Shown: positions 9,033 through 16,784 of the stretch, piece by piece
Layout of the letters: the number at the start of each line of letters is the position of its first letter
Numbering within the stretch: position 1 is the first letter of the stretch
Assembly: GCF_039538365.1 (NCBI RefSeq)
Contig: NZ_BAABCA010000008.1
Span: 124,001-188,000 of the forward strand
Length of the DNA: 64,000 nt
DNA from: Postechiella marina
GTDB lineage: Bacteria; Bacteroidota; Bacteroidia; Flavobacteriales; Flavobacteriaceae
Reading direction: 5' to 3'
Notes under the pieces: model-generated
What the model saw: the letters and a program-made list of their open reading frames with translations, nothing else
Database searches by the model: none
What the model was told of the DNA's origin: nothing
Made by a program: the position numbers and the translations under genes

Positions 9033-9695
9033 TTATTTCAATTGTTTTAAAGCTGATAATATTTCCGAAGGTTCTGCACGTTGTGTATAATCTGCATCTA
9101 GAAAAGCATAAGTAATTATTCCGTTGGTATCTATAACGTACGTTGCAGCTAACGGTAATTCATTACTTGTGTCTCCATTAACTTCGTTTAGTCCAAAACC
9201 AGCATTGTAGATACTTGCAACACCATCGGTTAAGGTGTAAACTACACCATATTGTTTACCAATTAGGTTTTCAACATCACTTAAAACTGTAAATTCTAAA
9301 CTGTGTTTTTCTGATGTACTTAACGAGTTATCTGGCAATTCTGGCGTTAAAGCCAAAAGCGTAGCACCTTCTTGTTTAAATTCTGGTAATTTTTCTTGTA
9401 AAGCGTGCAAAGTAATATTGCAATATGGACACCAACCACCTCTGTACCAAGTTAAAACTACTGGTCCGTTTTTTAATTCGTTGTATAAACTAACCGATTC
9501 GTTTAAGGCATTTTTTAAAGTGAAATTAGGCGCTTTGTCGCCAACTTTTAAAGCCGAATCTAAAACTCCAGAGTTTTGTACACTAGAAATTCCATCTGCA
9601 TATATTCTTTTCTTTTCGTCTGTAAATTTTACTGCACTTGCTTGACGTATTTCGTCTAGTTTAGCATCTAATTTACCTTTTTTATTAGAACTCAT
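9033..9695 (-). CDS. Peroxiredoxin-like (AhpC/TSA-type) protein
   Basis: A 220-residue thioredoxin-fold protein without an obvious signal peptide. The core reads KVGDKAPNFTLKNA, then VLTWYRGGWCPYCNITLHAL with Cys89 and Cys92. This WCPYC arrangement marks the peroxiredoxin-like AhpC/TSA-2 group, which reduces peroxides or acts as a thiol-disulfide reductase. The later segment ATYVIDTNGIITYAFLDADY is typical of the fold. The alkyl-hydroperoxide reductase partners AhpF or thioredoxin are not encoded here; the AhpD-like and DsbA-like neighbours could supply electrons. Gene order and short spacing indicate a single transcript. Confidence 0.8.
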   Translation of the reverse strand: MSSNKKGKLDAKLDEIRQASAVKFTDEKKRIYADGISSVQNSGVLDSALKVGDKAPNFTLKNALNESVSLYNELKNGPVVLTWYRGGWCPYCNITLHALQEKLPEFKQEGATLLALTPELPDNSLSTSEKHSLEFTVLSDVENLIGKQYGVVYTLTDGVASIYNAGFGLNEVNGDTSNELPLAATYVIDTNGIITYAFLDADYTQRAEPSEILSALKQLK

Positions 9696-9725
9696 ACCTT
9701 TCTTTTCTTTTGAAAAATTATAAAA

Positions 9726-10382
9726 TTAAACTGCTTGTTGTTCAGCAATTAACTCGGTTAATACTTGTTTAAAAGTATCTACAGGTTGCGCTCCTGTTAC
9801 TGCACTTTTACGATTAAAAACTATAGTTGGTACCGAGTTTACACCCATGTTTTTCCAATAGTTTTGTTTGTTTCTTACTTCCAATCGTGCTTCATCGCTA
9901 TCTAATTTCGCTAAAGCTTCATCTGCATTTAAACCAACTTCTAAAAGGGCTTCTTTTAAAATGTCTTTTTTAGACACATCTTTTCTATCGCTAAAAAAGG
10001 CTTTTGTTAAAGTCATTTTTAATTCGGTTTGCTTACCAAAATCCTTAGCATATTCTAATAAAACGTGAGCATCAAAAGTGTTAGCCATTCGCATCTCATC
10101 AAAATAATCGAATTTAAAACCTAGTTCTTCACCAGCATCAGTCATCATTTGTTGCGATTGTTTTTGTTGCTCTAATGTAGAGCCATACTTTTCGGCTATA
10201 TGTTCAATAACATTCTGGCCTTCGGCAGGCATATTTGGGTTCAATTCAAACGGTTGCCATTCTATGTCAATTTTATCAGCAACACCTAATTCTTGTATTG
10301 CTTTTTCTAAACGTTTGTAGCCAATGGTACACCAAGGACACACAACGTCTGAAACAATATCTATTTTTAATTTATCTGCCAT
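9726..10382 (-). CDS. DsbA-family (FrnE-like) oxidoreductase
   Basis: A 218-residue cytosolic member of the DSBA-like thioredoxin-fold family. The active site is SDVVCPWCTIGYKRLE (Cys15 and Cys18), and there is a cis-Pro region NSVPTIVFN near residue 185. The helical insertion and the sequence VEWQPFELNPNMP-like stretch (IEWQPFELNPNMPAEG) match FrnE/2-hydroxychromene-2-carboxylate-isomerase-like proteins. There is no signal peptide, so it acts in the cytoplasm. It lies 2 bases downstream of the EthD-like gene, consistent with translational coupling. A thiol-disulfide role with the adjacent peroxiredoxin-like protein is plausible. Confidence 0.85.
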   Translation of the reverse strand: MADKLKIDIVSDVVCPWCTIGYKRLEKAIQELGVADKIDIEWQPFELNPNMPAEGQNVIEHIAEKYGSTLEQQKQSQQMMTDAGEELGFKFDYFDEMRMANTFDAHVLLEYAKDFGKQTELKMTLTKAFFSDRKDVSKKDILKEALLEVGLNADEALAKLDSDEARLEVRNKQNYWKNMGVNSVPTIVFNRKSAVTGAQPVDTFKQVLTELIAEQQAV

Positions 10383-10384
10383 AA

Positions 10385-10699
10385 TTAAAATGTTATTAAT
10401 TCACTAATTTGAAGCTCAGCTTGAATATTACTATAGTTTTTTACATCTGCAGCAAAGGTTTCTGCATGAGGTCCAAAAGATTCTTGGAAAGCTTCAATAC
10501 TATCAAACTTTAAATGCGCTATAGCTACATAAGGAGCATACTCACCTGGAGTTCTACTCGCTATACCTAAGTCTAATTCTAAATCTTTTAAGGCGCTACC
10601 AACTAATTTGGATACCATTGGTAAGTGCGTGTTTTTGTAATAATCTGCATCAAACTGTACATCTTTACTGTTTGGATACATTACTGATACTTTTATCAT
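10385..10699 (-). CDS. EthD-family protein
   Basis: A 104-residue ferredoxin-fold (dimeric alpha-beta barrel) protein. IKVSVMYPNSKDVQFDADYY is followed by KNTHLPMVSKLVG, the EthD signature with a conserved His. YAPYVAIAHLKFDSIEAFQ and FGPHAETFAADVKNY complete the pattern. EthD relatives are small accessory or ring-modifying proteins for xenobiotic and polyketide oxidation; the reaction here is unknown. It is the first gene after two hairpins that separate it from the AhpD-like gene, so its expression may be partly independent. Confidence in the family is good. Confidence 0.8.
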   Translation of the reverse strand: MIKVSVMYPNSKDVQFDADYYKNTHLPMVSKLVGSALKDLELDLGIASRTPGEYAPYVAIAHLKFDSIEAFQESFGPHAETFAADVKNYSNIQAELQISELITF

Positions 10700-10720
10700 G
10701 TTTTTTTGTTTTTAGATTAA

Positions 10721-10751
10721 TAAACCTTCCTCACAAAAGGAGGAAGGTTTA
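10721..10751 (-). terminator. Hairpin between AhpD-like and EthD genes
   Basis: TAAACCTTCCTC (10721-10732) pairs perfectly with GAGGAAGGTTTA (10740-10751) around a 7-base loop. On the minus strand it is not followed by a strong T tract. It could therefore be a partial terminator, an attenuator or a transcript-stabilising or processing hairpin within the operon. Confidence 0.5.
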
Positions 10752-10769
10752 CAGCTATCAATCAACTCA

Positions 10770-10794
10770 ATGGTTTCTAGGGATTTGAAACCAT
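10770..10794 (-). repeat. Second hairpin directly after the AhpD-like stop codon
   Basis: ATGGTTTC (10770-10777) pairs with GAAACCAT (10787-10794) around a 9-base loop, starting 1 base after the stop of the AhpD-like gene. Together with the hairpin at 10721-10751 it fills most of a 96-base gap, which is wide for this operon. Confidence 0.45.
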
Positions 10795-10795
10795 A

Positions 10796-11347
10796 TTATT
10801 TTTTAGCCCATGCAAACTTTGAAAAAGCTGCATCAACAGGTGTATTTGCTATATGATTAGTATAGTTACTAATTGTTTTTTGAGATAAACCTAAGATGAT
10901 ATCTAAAATGTGTTTTTCTTCGTATCCAGCTGCGTAAAAAGCATCTAAATCTGCTTGAGAAACATTACCACGATTTCTAACAATACTTAACGTCATAGTA
11001 CGTAAAGCTTCAAGTTTAGAATCTGCTAAAGGAGTTTCGTTACGTAAAGCTTCAGTAATATCTTCATCTATTTTCATCATGTTTGCAATTCCTGTATGTG
11101 CAGGAACACAGTAATGACAAGCATGCTCTACGTTAATGGCTTGCCAAACTACAGTTAATTCCTCTTCGTTAAAAGATGATTGTGTAAATAACTCGTGTAA
11201 TTTTTGGTAGCCTTCTAAAATTTGTGGTGAAGCTGCTAAAACGCCGTGTAAACCAGGAATCATTCCGTATGCTTTTTGAGAGCTTTCTAATAATGCTTTG
11301 CTACCTTCTGGTGCAGTTTCGATGTTGTGAATTTTTAAAGTTGTCAT
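10796..11347 (-). CDS. Carboxymuconolactone decarboxylase family, AhpD-like
   Basis: A 183-residue all-helical protein of the CMD/AhpD family. The AhpD-type active site is complete: Glu74, Cys77, Cys80 and His84 in the string EHACHYCVPAH (E-x2-C-x2-C-x3-H). AhpD relays electrons to a peroxiredoxin, and a peroxiredoxin-like gene lies further down the operon. The function is therefore probably peroxidase reduction or hydroperoxide breakdown rather than gamma-carboxymuconolactone chemistry. It is the promoter-proximal structural gene: a perfect operator palindrome lies 38 bases upstream of its ATG and the TetR gene ends just before that. Confidence 0.85.
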   Translation of the reverse strand: MTTLKIHNIETAPEGSKALLESSQKAYGMIPGLHGVLAASPQILEGYQKLHELFTQSSFNEEELTVVWQAINVEHACHYCVPAHTGIANMMKIDEDITEALRNETPLADSKLEALRTMTLSIVRNRGNVSQADLDAFYAAGYEEKHILDIILGLSQKTISNYTNHIANTPVDAAFSKFAWAKK

Positions 11348-11385
11348 AATTTCTTGTTTTTATTTTAATATTCTGTTAATCTTTT

Positions 11386-11401
11386 CTAAACGTTCGTTTA
11401 G
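11386..11401. promoter_or_regulatory. TetR operator in front of the redox operon
   Basis: CTAAACGTTCGTTTAG is a 7+7 inverted repeat with a 2-base centre. It lies between the tetR stop (11422) and the AhpD-like start (11347). A related 16-mer lies at 12032-12047 in front of tetR. The TAAAC/GTTTA form resembles known operators of YxaF/NemR-like TetR proteins. Confidence 0.65.
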
Positions 11402-11421
11402 TTATTGTGTAAAAAAAATGT

Positions 11422-11985
11422 TTATAAGTTTTTGAAGACCATTTCTATATAATCTTCAATCTCTTCTTTTGTGTTAACTCTAGATGCTGCTGCTAAACCG
11501 TGTTTTGCTAGCAATAAATAGTTAGCTTGTTTTGTTATAGTTTCTTCGTTTTTTGAAGTATCCATTTCTAGCTTTTCAATAATTATGGCTTTTAAATTAT
11601 CCATAAAACTATTCATTTGCTTTTGAATGCATTCATCTTCTTTTTCAGAAAACTCATTATATGTGTTAGTAAGAAAGCAACCTTTGTTTTTGTCGCTTTT
11701 AAAACTTGAGTTTACAGAGTCATAAAAAAATTGTTTAATATCTTCAATTCCGTTATTTCCTTTTTTAAGCTTATCTAGTACATTACTAACTTTAGCTTTA
11801 TATAGTTTTAAACTTTCTAAAAACAAACCATGTTTGTTACCAAAACTAGAATATATAGAAAACTTGTTAATGCCCATTTCTTTTTCAAGCATTTGCATAG
11901 ATGTGGTTTCATAGCCATTTTTCCAAAAAAGATTCATTGCTTTTTCGACCACTTCAGTTTCGTTATATTGTTTTGTTCTAGCCAT
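11422..11985 (-). CDS. TetR/AcrR family repressor
   Basis: A 187-residue DNA-binding regulator. The N-terminal helix-turn-helix reads NETEVVEKAMNLFWKNGYE, TTSMQMLEKEMGINKFSIYSS and FGNKHGLFLESL, the standard TetR_N order. The C-terminal ligand-binding domain contains the sequence KGCFLTNTYNEFSEK with a cysteine that could be redox- or electrophile-sensitive, as in the NemR/YxaF group. It is encoded upstream of, and in the same direction as, the redox operon it most likely represses. Operator-like palindromes precede both tetR and the operon, so autoregulation is expected. The inducing ligand is unknown. Confidence 0.85.
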   Translation of the reverse strand: MARTKQYNETEVVEKAMNLFWKNGYETTSMQMLEKEMGINKFSIYSSFGNKHGLFLESLKLYKAKVSNVLDKLKKGNNGIEDIKQFFYDSVNSSFKSDKNKGCFLTNTYNEFSEKEDECIQKQMNSFMDNLKAIIIEKLEMDTSKNEETITKQANYLLLAKHGLAAASRVNTKEEIEDYIEMVFKNL

Positions 11986-12026
11986 GTTTACTTTCCGCGA
12001 AAGCGAAATACTAATTAATTACAATG

Positions 12027-12047
12027 CAAAACTAAACGATTGGTTAG
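12027..12047 (-). promoter_or_regulatory. tetR promoter -7 box overlapping a second operator
   Basis: On the minus strand TAGTTTTG (complement of 12027-12034) matches TAnnTTTG. It overlaps CTAAACGATTGGTTAG (12032-12047), an imperfect palindrome that shares its first 7 bases and last 4 bases with the operator at 11386-11401. Repressor bound here would cover the -7 element. Confidence 0.55.
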
Positions 12048-12224
12048 AAATAAAAAAGCTTTTAACATTTTTTTATGTTTAATTAGTTTGAGTATATGTC
12101 TTTTTAGGCAAAAGCCTCTTTGTTTTAAAGGGTTTAAATTTTACTAAAAACACCTAAAATTAGCTGTTAACAACTCATCTCGAAATAACTAAAAAACAAT
12201 TCTTAAATAACTATTTAAATTTTG

Positions 12225-12232
12225 TAAATTTG
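12225..12232 (+). promoter_or_regulatory. Putative pyrG promoter -7 box
   Basis: TAAATTTG matches TAnnTTTG and lies 20 bases before the pyrG ATG. No clear TTG was found at the usual -33 distance. A small AGGC/GCCT hairpin lies further upstream at 12106-12117. Confidence 0.45.
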
Positions 12233-12252
12233 CCTGCGTTTATAAGCGCAAC

Positions 12253-13869
12253 ATGACAGGTAAGACAAAATACATATTTGTAACCGGTGGGGTTACATCA
12301 TCTCTAGGAAAAGGAATTATAGCTGCATCTTTAGCAAAGCTATTACAAGGTCAAGGTTATAGAGTGACCATTCAAAAATTAGATCCTTATATTAATGTAG
12401 ATCCAGGAACTTTAAACCCGTACGAACATGGTGAGTGTTATGTTACCGAGGATGGAGCAGAAACAGATTTAGATTTAGGGCACTACGAACGTTTTTTAAA
12501 CGTACCAACCAGCCAAGCCAATAACGTTACTACTGGTAGAATATACCAAAGCGTTATACAAAAAGAACGTCGTGGCGAGTTTTTAGGTAAAACTGTGCAG
12601 GTTGTACCACATATTACAGACGAGATTAAAAGGCGTGTGCAGTTACTTGGGCAGTCTGGTGATTACGATATTGTAATTACAGAAATTGGTGGTACCGTAG
12701 GAGATATAGAGTCTTTACCATATATAGAAGCTGTACGTCAATTACGTTGGGATTTAGGAGAAGATAACGGTATTGTTATTCATTTAACTTTAGTACCATA
12801 CTTATCTGCTGCAGGAGAATTAAAAACAAAACCAACTCAACATAGTGTAAAAACGTTAATGGAAAGTGGAGTGCAAGCCGATATTTTGGTTTGTAGAACA
12901 GAGCACGACCTACCAAAGGATTTGCGCAGAAAGTTAGCCTTATTTTGTAACGTAAAAGAAGATGCAGTAATACAATCTATAGATGCTTCGACCATTTACG
13001 ATGTGCCAAATTTAATGCTAGAAGAAGGCTTAGATAAGGTTGTACTTAAAAAGTTAGGTTTAAAGAGTTCGGTTCCAGATATAGCAAATTGGAACAAATT
13101 TGTACACAGGCATAAAAATCCAAGAAGCGAAGTTACTATTGGCTTAATTGGTAAATATGTAGAGTTACAAGATTCTTATAAATCTATTCTTGAGGCCTTT
13201 ATTCATGCAGGGGCAGAAAATGAGGTTAAGGTTGTTATAGAGTCTGTGCATTCAGAATACTTAAACGACGATAATATTAAATTAAAACTAGGACATTTAG
13301 ATGGTGTTTTAGTAGCTCCAGGTTTTGGAGAAAGAGGTATAGAAGGTAAAATAACAGCGGTAAAATTTGTGCGCGAAAACAACATTCCATTTTTAGGTAT
13401 TTGTTTAGGTATGCAAATGGCAGTTATAGAATTTGCACGTAATGTTATTGGTATATCTAATGCCAATTCTACAGAAATGAACCCAGAAACTCCAAATCCG
13501 GTTATCGATTTAATGGAAGAGCAAAAAACCATTACAGACAAAGGAGGTACAATGCGATTAGGATCTTGGAAGTGTCAATTAAAAGAAGATAGTATTGCTG
13601 GTAAAGTTTATAAATCTGATGTTATAAGCGAGCGCCATAGACACCGTTACGAGTTTAATAGCAATTTTAAACCACAAATGGAAGCAGCAGGTATGATAGC
13701 TTCTGGTTTAAACCCAGATACAGGTTTGGTAGAAATAGTGGAAATTCCTGAGCATCCATGGTTTGTTGGCGTGCAATATCACCCAGAATATAAGAGTACG
13801 GTTTCTAATCCGCACCCATTATTTGTAGCCTTTGTAAAAGCGGTATTAAGTTATCATAGAAAAAAATAA
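12253..13869 (+). CDS. pyrG: CTP synthase
   Basis: PyrG makes CTP from UTP, ATP and glutamine in the cytosol. The N-terminal amidoligase domain starts KYIFVTGGVTSSLGKGI with the P-loop at about residues 11-22. It has DPYINVDPGTLNPYEHGE and the substrate loop EIGGTVGDIESLP. The C-terminal class I amidotransferase has the nucleophile Cys384 in GICLGMQMA and His510/Glu512 in YHPEYKS. The length of 538 residues is normal. It is followed after 112 bases by yidC, a gene order I recognise as common in flavobacteria. The ATG at 12253 fits the family N-terminus exactly. Confidence 0.97.
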   Translation: MTGKTKYIFVTGGVTSSLGKGIIAASLAKLLQGQGYRVTIQKLDPYINVDPGTLNPYEHGECYVTEDGAETDLDLGHYERFLNVPTSQANNVTTGRIYQSVIQKERRGEFLGKTVQVVPHITDEIKRRVQLLGQSGDYDIVITEIGGTVGDIESLPYIEAVRQLRWDLGEDNGIVIHLTLVPYLSAAGELKTKPTQHSVKTLMESGVQADILVCRTEHDLPKDLRRKLALFCNVKEDAVIQSIDASTIYDVPNLMLEEGLDKVVLKKLGLKSSVPDIANWNKFVHRHKNPRSEVTIGLIGKYVELQDSYKSILEAFIHAGAENEVKVVIESVHSEYLNDDNIKLKLGHLDGVLVAPGFGERGIEGKITAVKFVRENNIPFLGICLGMQMAVIEFARNVIGISNANSTEMNPETPNPVIDLMEEQKTITDKGGTMRLGSWKCQLKEDSIAGKVYKSDVISERHRHRYEFNSNFKPQMEAAGMIASGLNPDTGLVEIVEIPEHPWFVGVQYHPEYKSTVSNPHPLFVAFVKAVLSYHRKK

Positions 13870-13981
13870 AGTGTCAGTGTGGCATAAAATTAAATTTGGA
13901 TAGCTTTTTGACTAAAGCTAAATAATTATAGTAAAGGCCTGATAGGTGTATAAAACTTGTCAGGTCTAAAATTTGAATTAC

Positions 13982-15877
13982 ATGGAAGAAAAGAAGTTAG
14001 ATATTAATTCGATTATAGGATTTGTTCTTATTTTTGGAATATTGGCCTATATGCTATGGCAAAACCAACCTACGCCAGAAGAATTAGCAGAACAAGAAAA
14101 AGCTAAACAAGAGCAGGTAGAGGCAGAGAAAAAAGCAAAGCTAGATAGCCAAACAATAGAAACAACCGCACAAGATTATACAGTTGGTACAGCAGATTCT
14201 CTTCAATTAATTCAACTTAAAAATAAATTAGGTGCTTTTGCTTATTCTGCAACTGTAGCTTCTGATAAGGAAACAGCAGTAGAAACAGACTTGTTCTCAT
14301 TAAAATTTAATAGTAAAGGGGGATATTTATCTGAGGTTAAACTTAAAAAGTTTGTAGATTTTAATGATAAGCCTATCTACATTGTAAAAGATAACAATGC
14401 AGCTTTTAATATTAATTTTGGAACAACAGATAGTCGTATTTTAAATACACAAGATTTATACTTTCAACCTAGCATATCTAAAAATGGCAAAAACACAGTA
14501 GTTTCTATGAAACTTAAAGTGTCTGAATCTAAATTTTTAGAATACCGTTACGAGTTGAAACCTAACGATTATATGATTGATTTTAGTATTCGTTCTCAAG
14601 GTTTAAGCGATGTTATTAATAGTTCTCAAGCTATTAATTTAGATTGGAAACTAAAAACCTATCGCCATGCTAAAAGTATAAGCTACGAAAATAGATATAC
14701 AGAGGTTGTTTACGAATACGAAGATGGTAAAGATGATTATTTAGGACAACAAGAATTAACAGATGATACTGCAGAAGAGGTAACCTATGTTGCTTTTAAA
14801 CAGCACTTTTTCACATCGGTTTTATTGGCAGATGCTCCATTTAAAACAGCTGAATTATTTTCTAGAAACTTAGTTCAAAACGAAGAAATAGATACAGTTT
14901 ACACAAAAACATTTCAAGCCAAATTACCTTTAGAGCTTGCTGGTGGTGAATTAAACAAATCTATGGATTGGTATTATGGGCCAAGCGACTATAAAATTTT
15001 AGATGCCTATGGTAGAAATCTTGACGAAATAGTACCACTAGGTTGGGGTATTTTTGGTTGGATTAACCGTTATTTGTTTATTCCTTTATTTGCCCTTTTA
15101 GGCGGGTTTTTACCTTACGGAATTGCTATTATTGTAATGACAGTTTTAATAAAACTAATAATGTCGTTTGTACAATACAAACAATTCTTGTCTCAAGCTA
15201 AAATGAAAATTTTAAAGCCAGAATTGGATGCCATTCGAGAGAAGTATAAAGATAACAAAATGAAAGCGCAGCAAGAAACTATGGCGTTGCAAACAAAAGC
15301 AGGAGCAAGCCCTATGGCAGGTTGTTTGCCAGCTTTAATACAGCTACCTGTATTTTATGCGTTGTTTCAATTTTTTCCTTCGGCCTTCGATTTACGTCAA
15401 AAAAGTTTTCTTTGGGTAAAAGATTTATCGTCTTATGATGTTATTGCAGAGCTTCCGTTCCATATACCTTTTTATGGCGATCATGTAAGTTTATTTCCAA
15501 TATTAGCATCTGTAGCTATATTCTTTTATATGCGATTAACAACCGGGCAAAATGTGCAAGCACAACCACAACAAGAAGGTATGCCAGATATGGCAAAAAT
15601 GATGAAATATATGATGTATTTCTCTCCTTTAATGATGCTGTTTTTCTTTAATAATTATGCATCAGGATTAAGTTTATATTACTTTATATCTAACTTAATT
15701 AGTATTGGAATTATATTGGTAATTAAGAATTTTATTCTTGATGAAGATAAAATTCATGCACAAATGCAAGAGAATAAAAAGAAACCTAAAAAAGAAAGCA
15801 AGTTCCAAAAGAAGATGAAAGAAATGATGGAGCAAGCAGAGCAACAAAAGCAAGCACAGCAAAATAAGAAAAAGTAG
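13982..15877 (+). CDS. yidC: Membrane protein insertase YidC
   Basis: YidC inserts and folds inner-membrane proteins, alone or with SecYEG. The protein has an N-terminal membrane anchor (IIGFVLIFGILAYMLW), a charged linker rich in E/K/Q, and a large periplasmic beta-domain to about residue 350. The five-helix insertase core includes LIKLIMSFVQYKQFLSQAKM, then GASPMAGCLPALIQLPVFYALF. A lysine/glutamine-rich cytosolic tail (KKPKKESKFQKKMKEMMEQ) ends it. The frame extends to a TTG at 13973, but the ATG at 13982 gives the usual MEEKKLDINSIIGF start. The gene is followed by a strong terminator. Confidence 0.96.
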   Translation: MEEKKLDINSIIGFVLIFGILAYMLWQNQPTPEELAEQEKAKQEQVEAEKKAKLDSQTIETTAQDYTVGTADSLQLIQLKNKLGAFAYSATVASDKETAVETDLFSLKFNSKGGYLSEVKLKKFVDFNDKPIYIVKDNNAAFNINFGTTDSRILNTQDLYFQPSISKNGKNTVVSMKLKVSESKFLEYRYELKPNDYMIDFSIRSQGLSDVINSSQAINLDWKLKTYRHAKSISYENRYTEVVYEYEDGKDDYLGQQELTDDTAEEVTYVAFKQHFFTSVLLADAPFKTAELFSRNLVQNEEIDTVYTKTFQAKLPLELAGGELNKSMDWYYGPSDYKILDAYGRNLDEIVPLGWGIFGWINRYLFIPLFALLGGFLPYGIAIIVMTVLIKLIMSFVQYKQFLSQAKMKILKPELDAIREKYKDNKMKAQQETMALQTKAGASPMAGCLPALIQLPVFYALFQFFPSAFDLRQKSFLWVKDLSSYDVIAELPFHIPFYGDHVSLFPILASVAIFFYMRLTTGQNVQAQPQQEGMPDMAKMMKYMMYFSPLMMLFFFNNYASGLSLYYFISNLISIGIILVIKNFILDEDKIHAQMQENKKKPKKESKFQKKMKEMMEQAEQQKQAQQNKKK

Positions 15878-15900
15878 TTTTCTGTTTAAATAAAGATATT

Positions 15901-15936
15901 AAAAAAGCTGTCAAAATAATTTTGGCAGCTTTTTTG
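15901..15936 (+). terminator. yidC terminator
   Basis: AAAAAAGCTGTCAAAA pairs with TTTTGGCAGCTTTTTT (one G-U pair) around a short loop and ends in a T run. This is a clear intrinsic terminator 24 bases after the yidC stop, and it works on both strands in principle. Confidence 0.85.
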
Positions 15937-16013
15937 TTATATACAATTTAGAGTTATTTTTATCGTTCCTTATCTGTTTTTAAGAGAAAAAGAGTATTAT
16001 TAAAAGTTAAAAG

Positions 16014-16721
16014 ATGAAGTTTTTAAATCAGTTTATAGTTTTGTTTTTAGTGTCGATATGTTCTGTTTCTGCACAAAATATTAATCAATTTGATGCTCAA
16101 GGTAAACGCCACGGAGTATGGAAAAAGAATTTTGAAAATACTAAAGTTTTAAGGTACGAAGGGACTTTTAATCATGGTAAATAAGTTGGGCTTTTTAAAT
16201 TTTATAAAAAGATAGATAATAAACCTGTTTTATCTGCTAGCAAGCAATTTAACGAAACAGATAATATAGCTTATGTTAAATTTTTTACTTCTAGAGGAAA
16301 AACAATAAGCGAAGGTCAAATGCGTGGTAAAATTTACATTGGCGAATGGAAATATTATCAAAAAAATGCTAACGACTTATTAATATTAGAACATTATGAT
16401 ATGTCTGGAAACTTAATAGGAGATCGTTTTATTTATTATAAAAACGGACAAATATCAGAGCAATCTCATTATGTAAAAGGAAAGTTAGATGGTGAGTCTA
16501 TATCTTATGCCGAAAACGGGGTAGTACTTAAACGTTTAATTTATAGCCTTGGGCAATTACACGGTGTTTCAAAATACTTTAACCCTAAAGGAGATTTAAT
16601 AACACAAGGACGTTATAAGAATGGAAAAAAAGATGGTGTATGGTCTTATTTTAAAGAAGGAAAACTTATAGATAAAAAAGACTTTAGTTATAAAAGTAAA
16701 TACAAAAAGAAAGCTCCTTAA
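16014..16721 (+). pseudogene. MORN-repeat (YwqK-like) secreted protein, interrupted by one in-frame stop
   Basis: From the ATG at 16014 a signal peptide (KFLNQFIVLFLVSICSVSAQ) leads into MORN/YwqK-type repeats: GKRHGVWKKNFENTKVLRYEG, then TFNHGK. The frame then hits TAA at 16182-16184 and continues uninterrupted (VGLFKFYKK ... GKTISEGQMRGKIYIGEWKYY ... GKLDGES ... GKKDGVWSYFKEGKL) to 16721. No frameshift is needed. Intact relatives next to yidC, as I remember them, have an acidic residue at this point (HGKE-GxFKFYK), so a single GAA-to-TAA change explains the stop. The downstream part has an ATG at 16320 but would lack a signal peptide. Sequencing error cannot be excluded. If real, the 235-residue protein is lost. 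Confidence 0.75.
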
Positions 16722-16736
16722 TTTTAAGGAGCTTTC
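16709..16736. terminator. Bidirectional terminator after the MORN gene
   Basis: GAAAGCTCCTT (16709-16719) pairs with AAGGAGCTTTC (16726-16736) around a 6-base loop. The stop codon of the MORN gene lies at the top of the stem. It separates the plus-strand gene from the minus-strand fasciclin gene ending at 16785. Confidence 0.75.
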
Positions 16737-16784
16737 TCGCTATATGCTAATTTGCAAAAAATAACAATCAAATAAACAAAAACA

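Noticed and set aside
11991..12003. CTTTCCGCGAAAG dyad upstream of tetR as a third operator
   Set aside because: Its sequence differs from the CTAAACG-type sites, and it lies between the -7 box and the ATG; more likely incidental.
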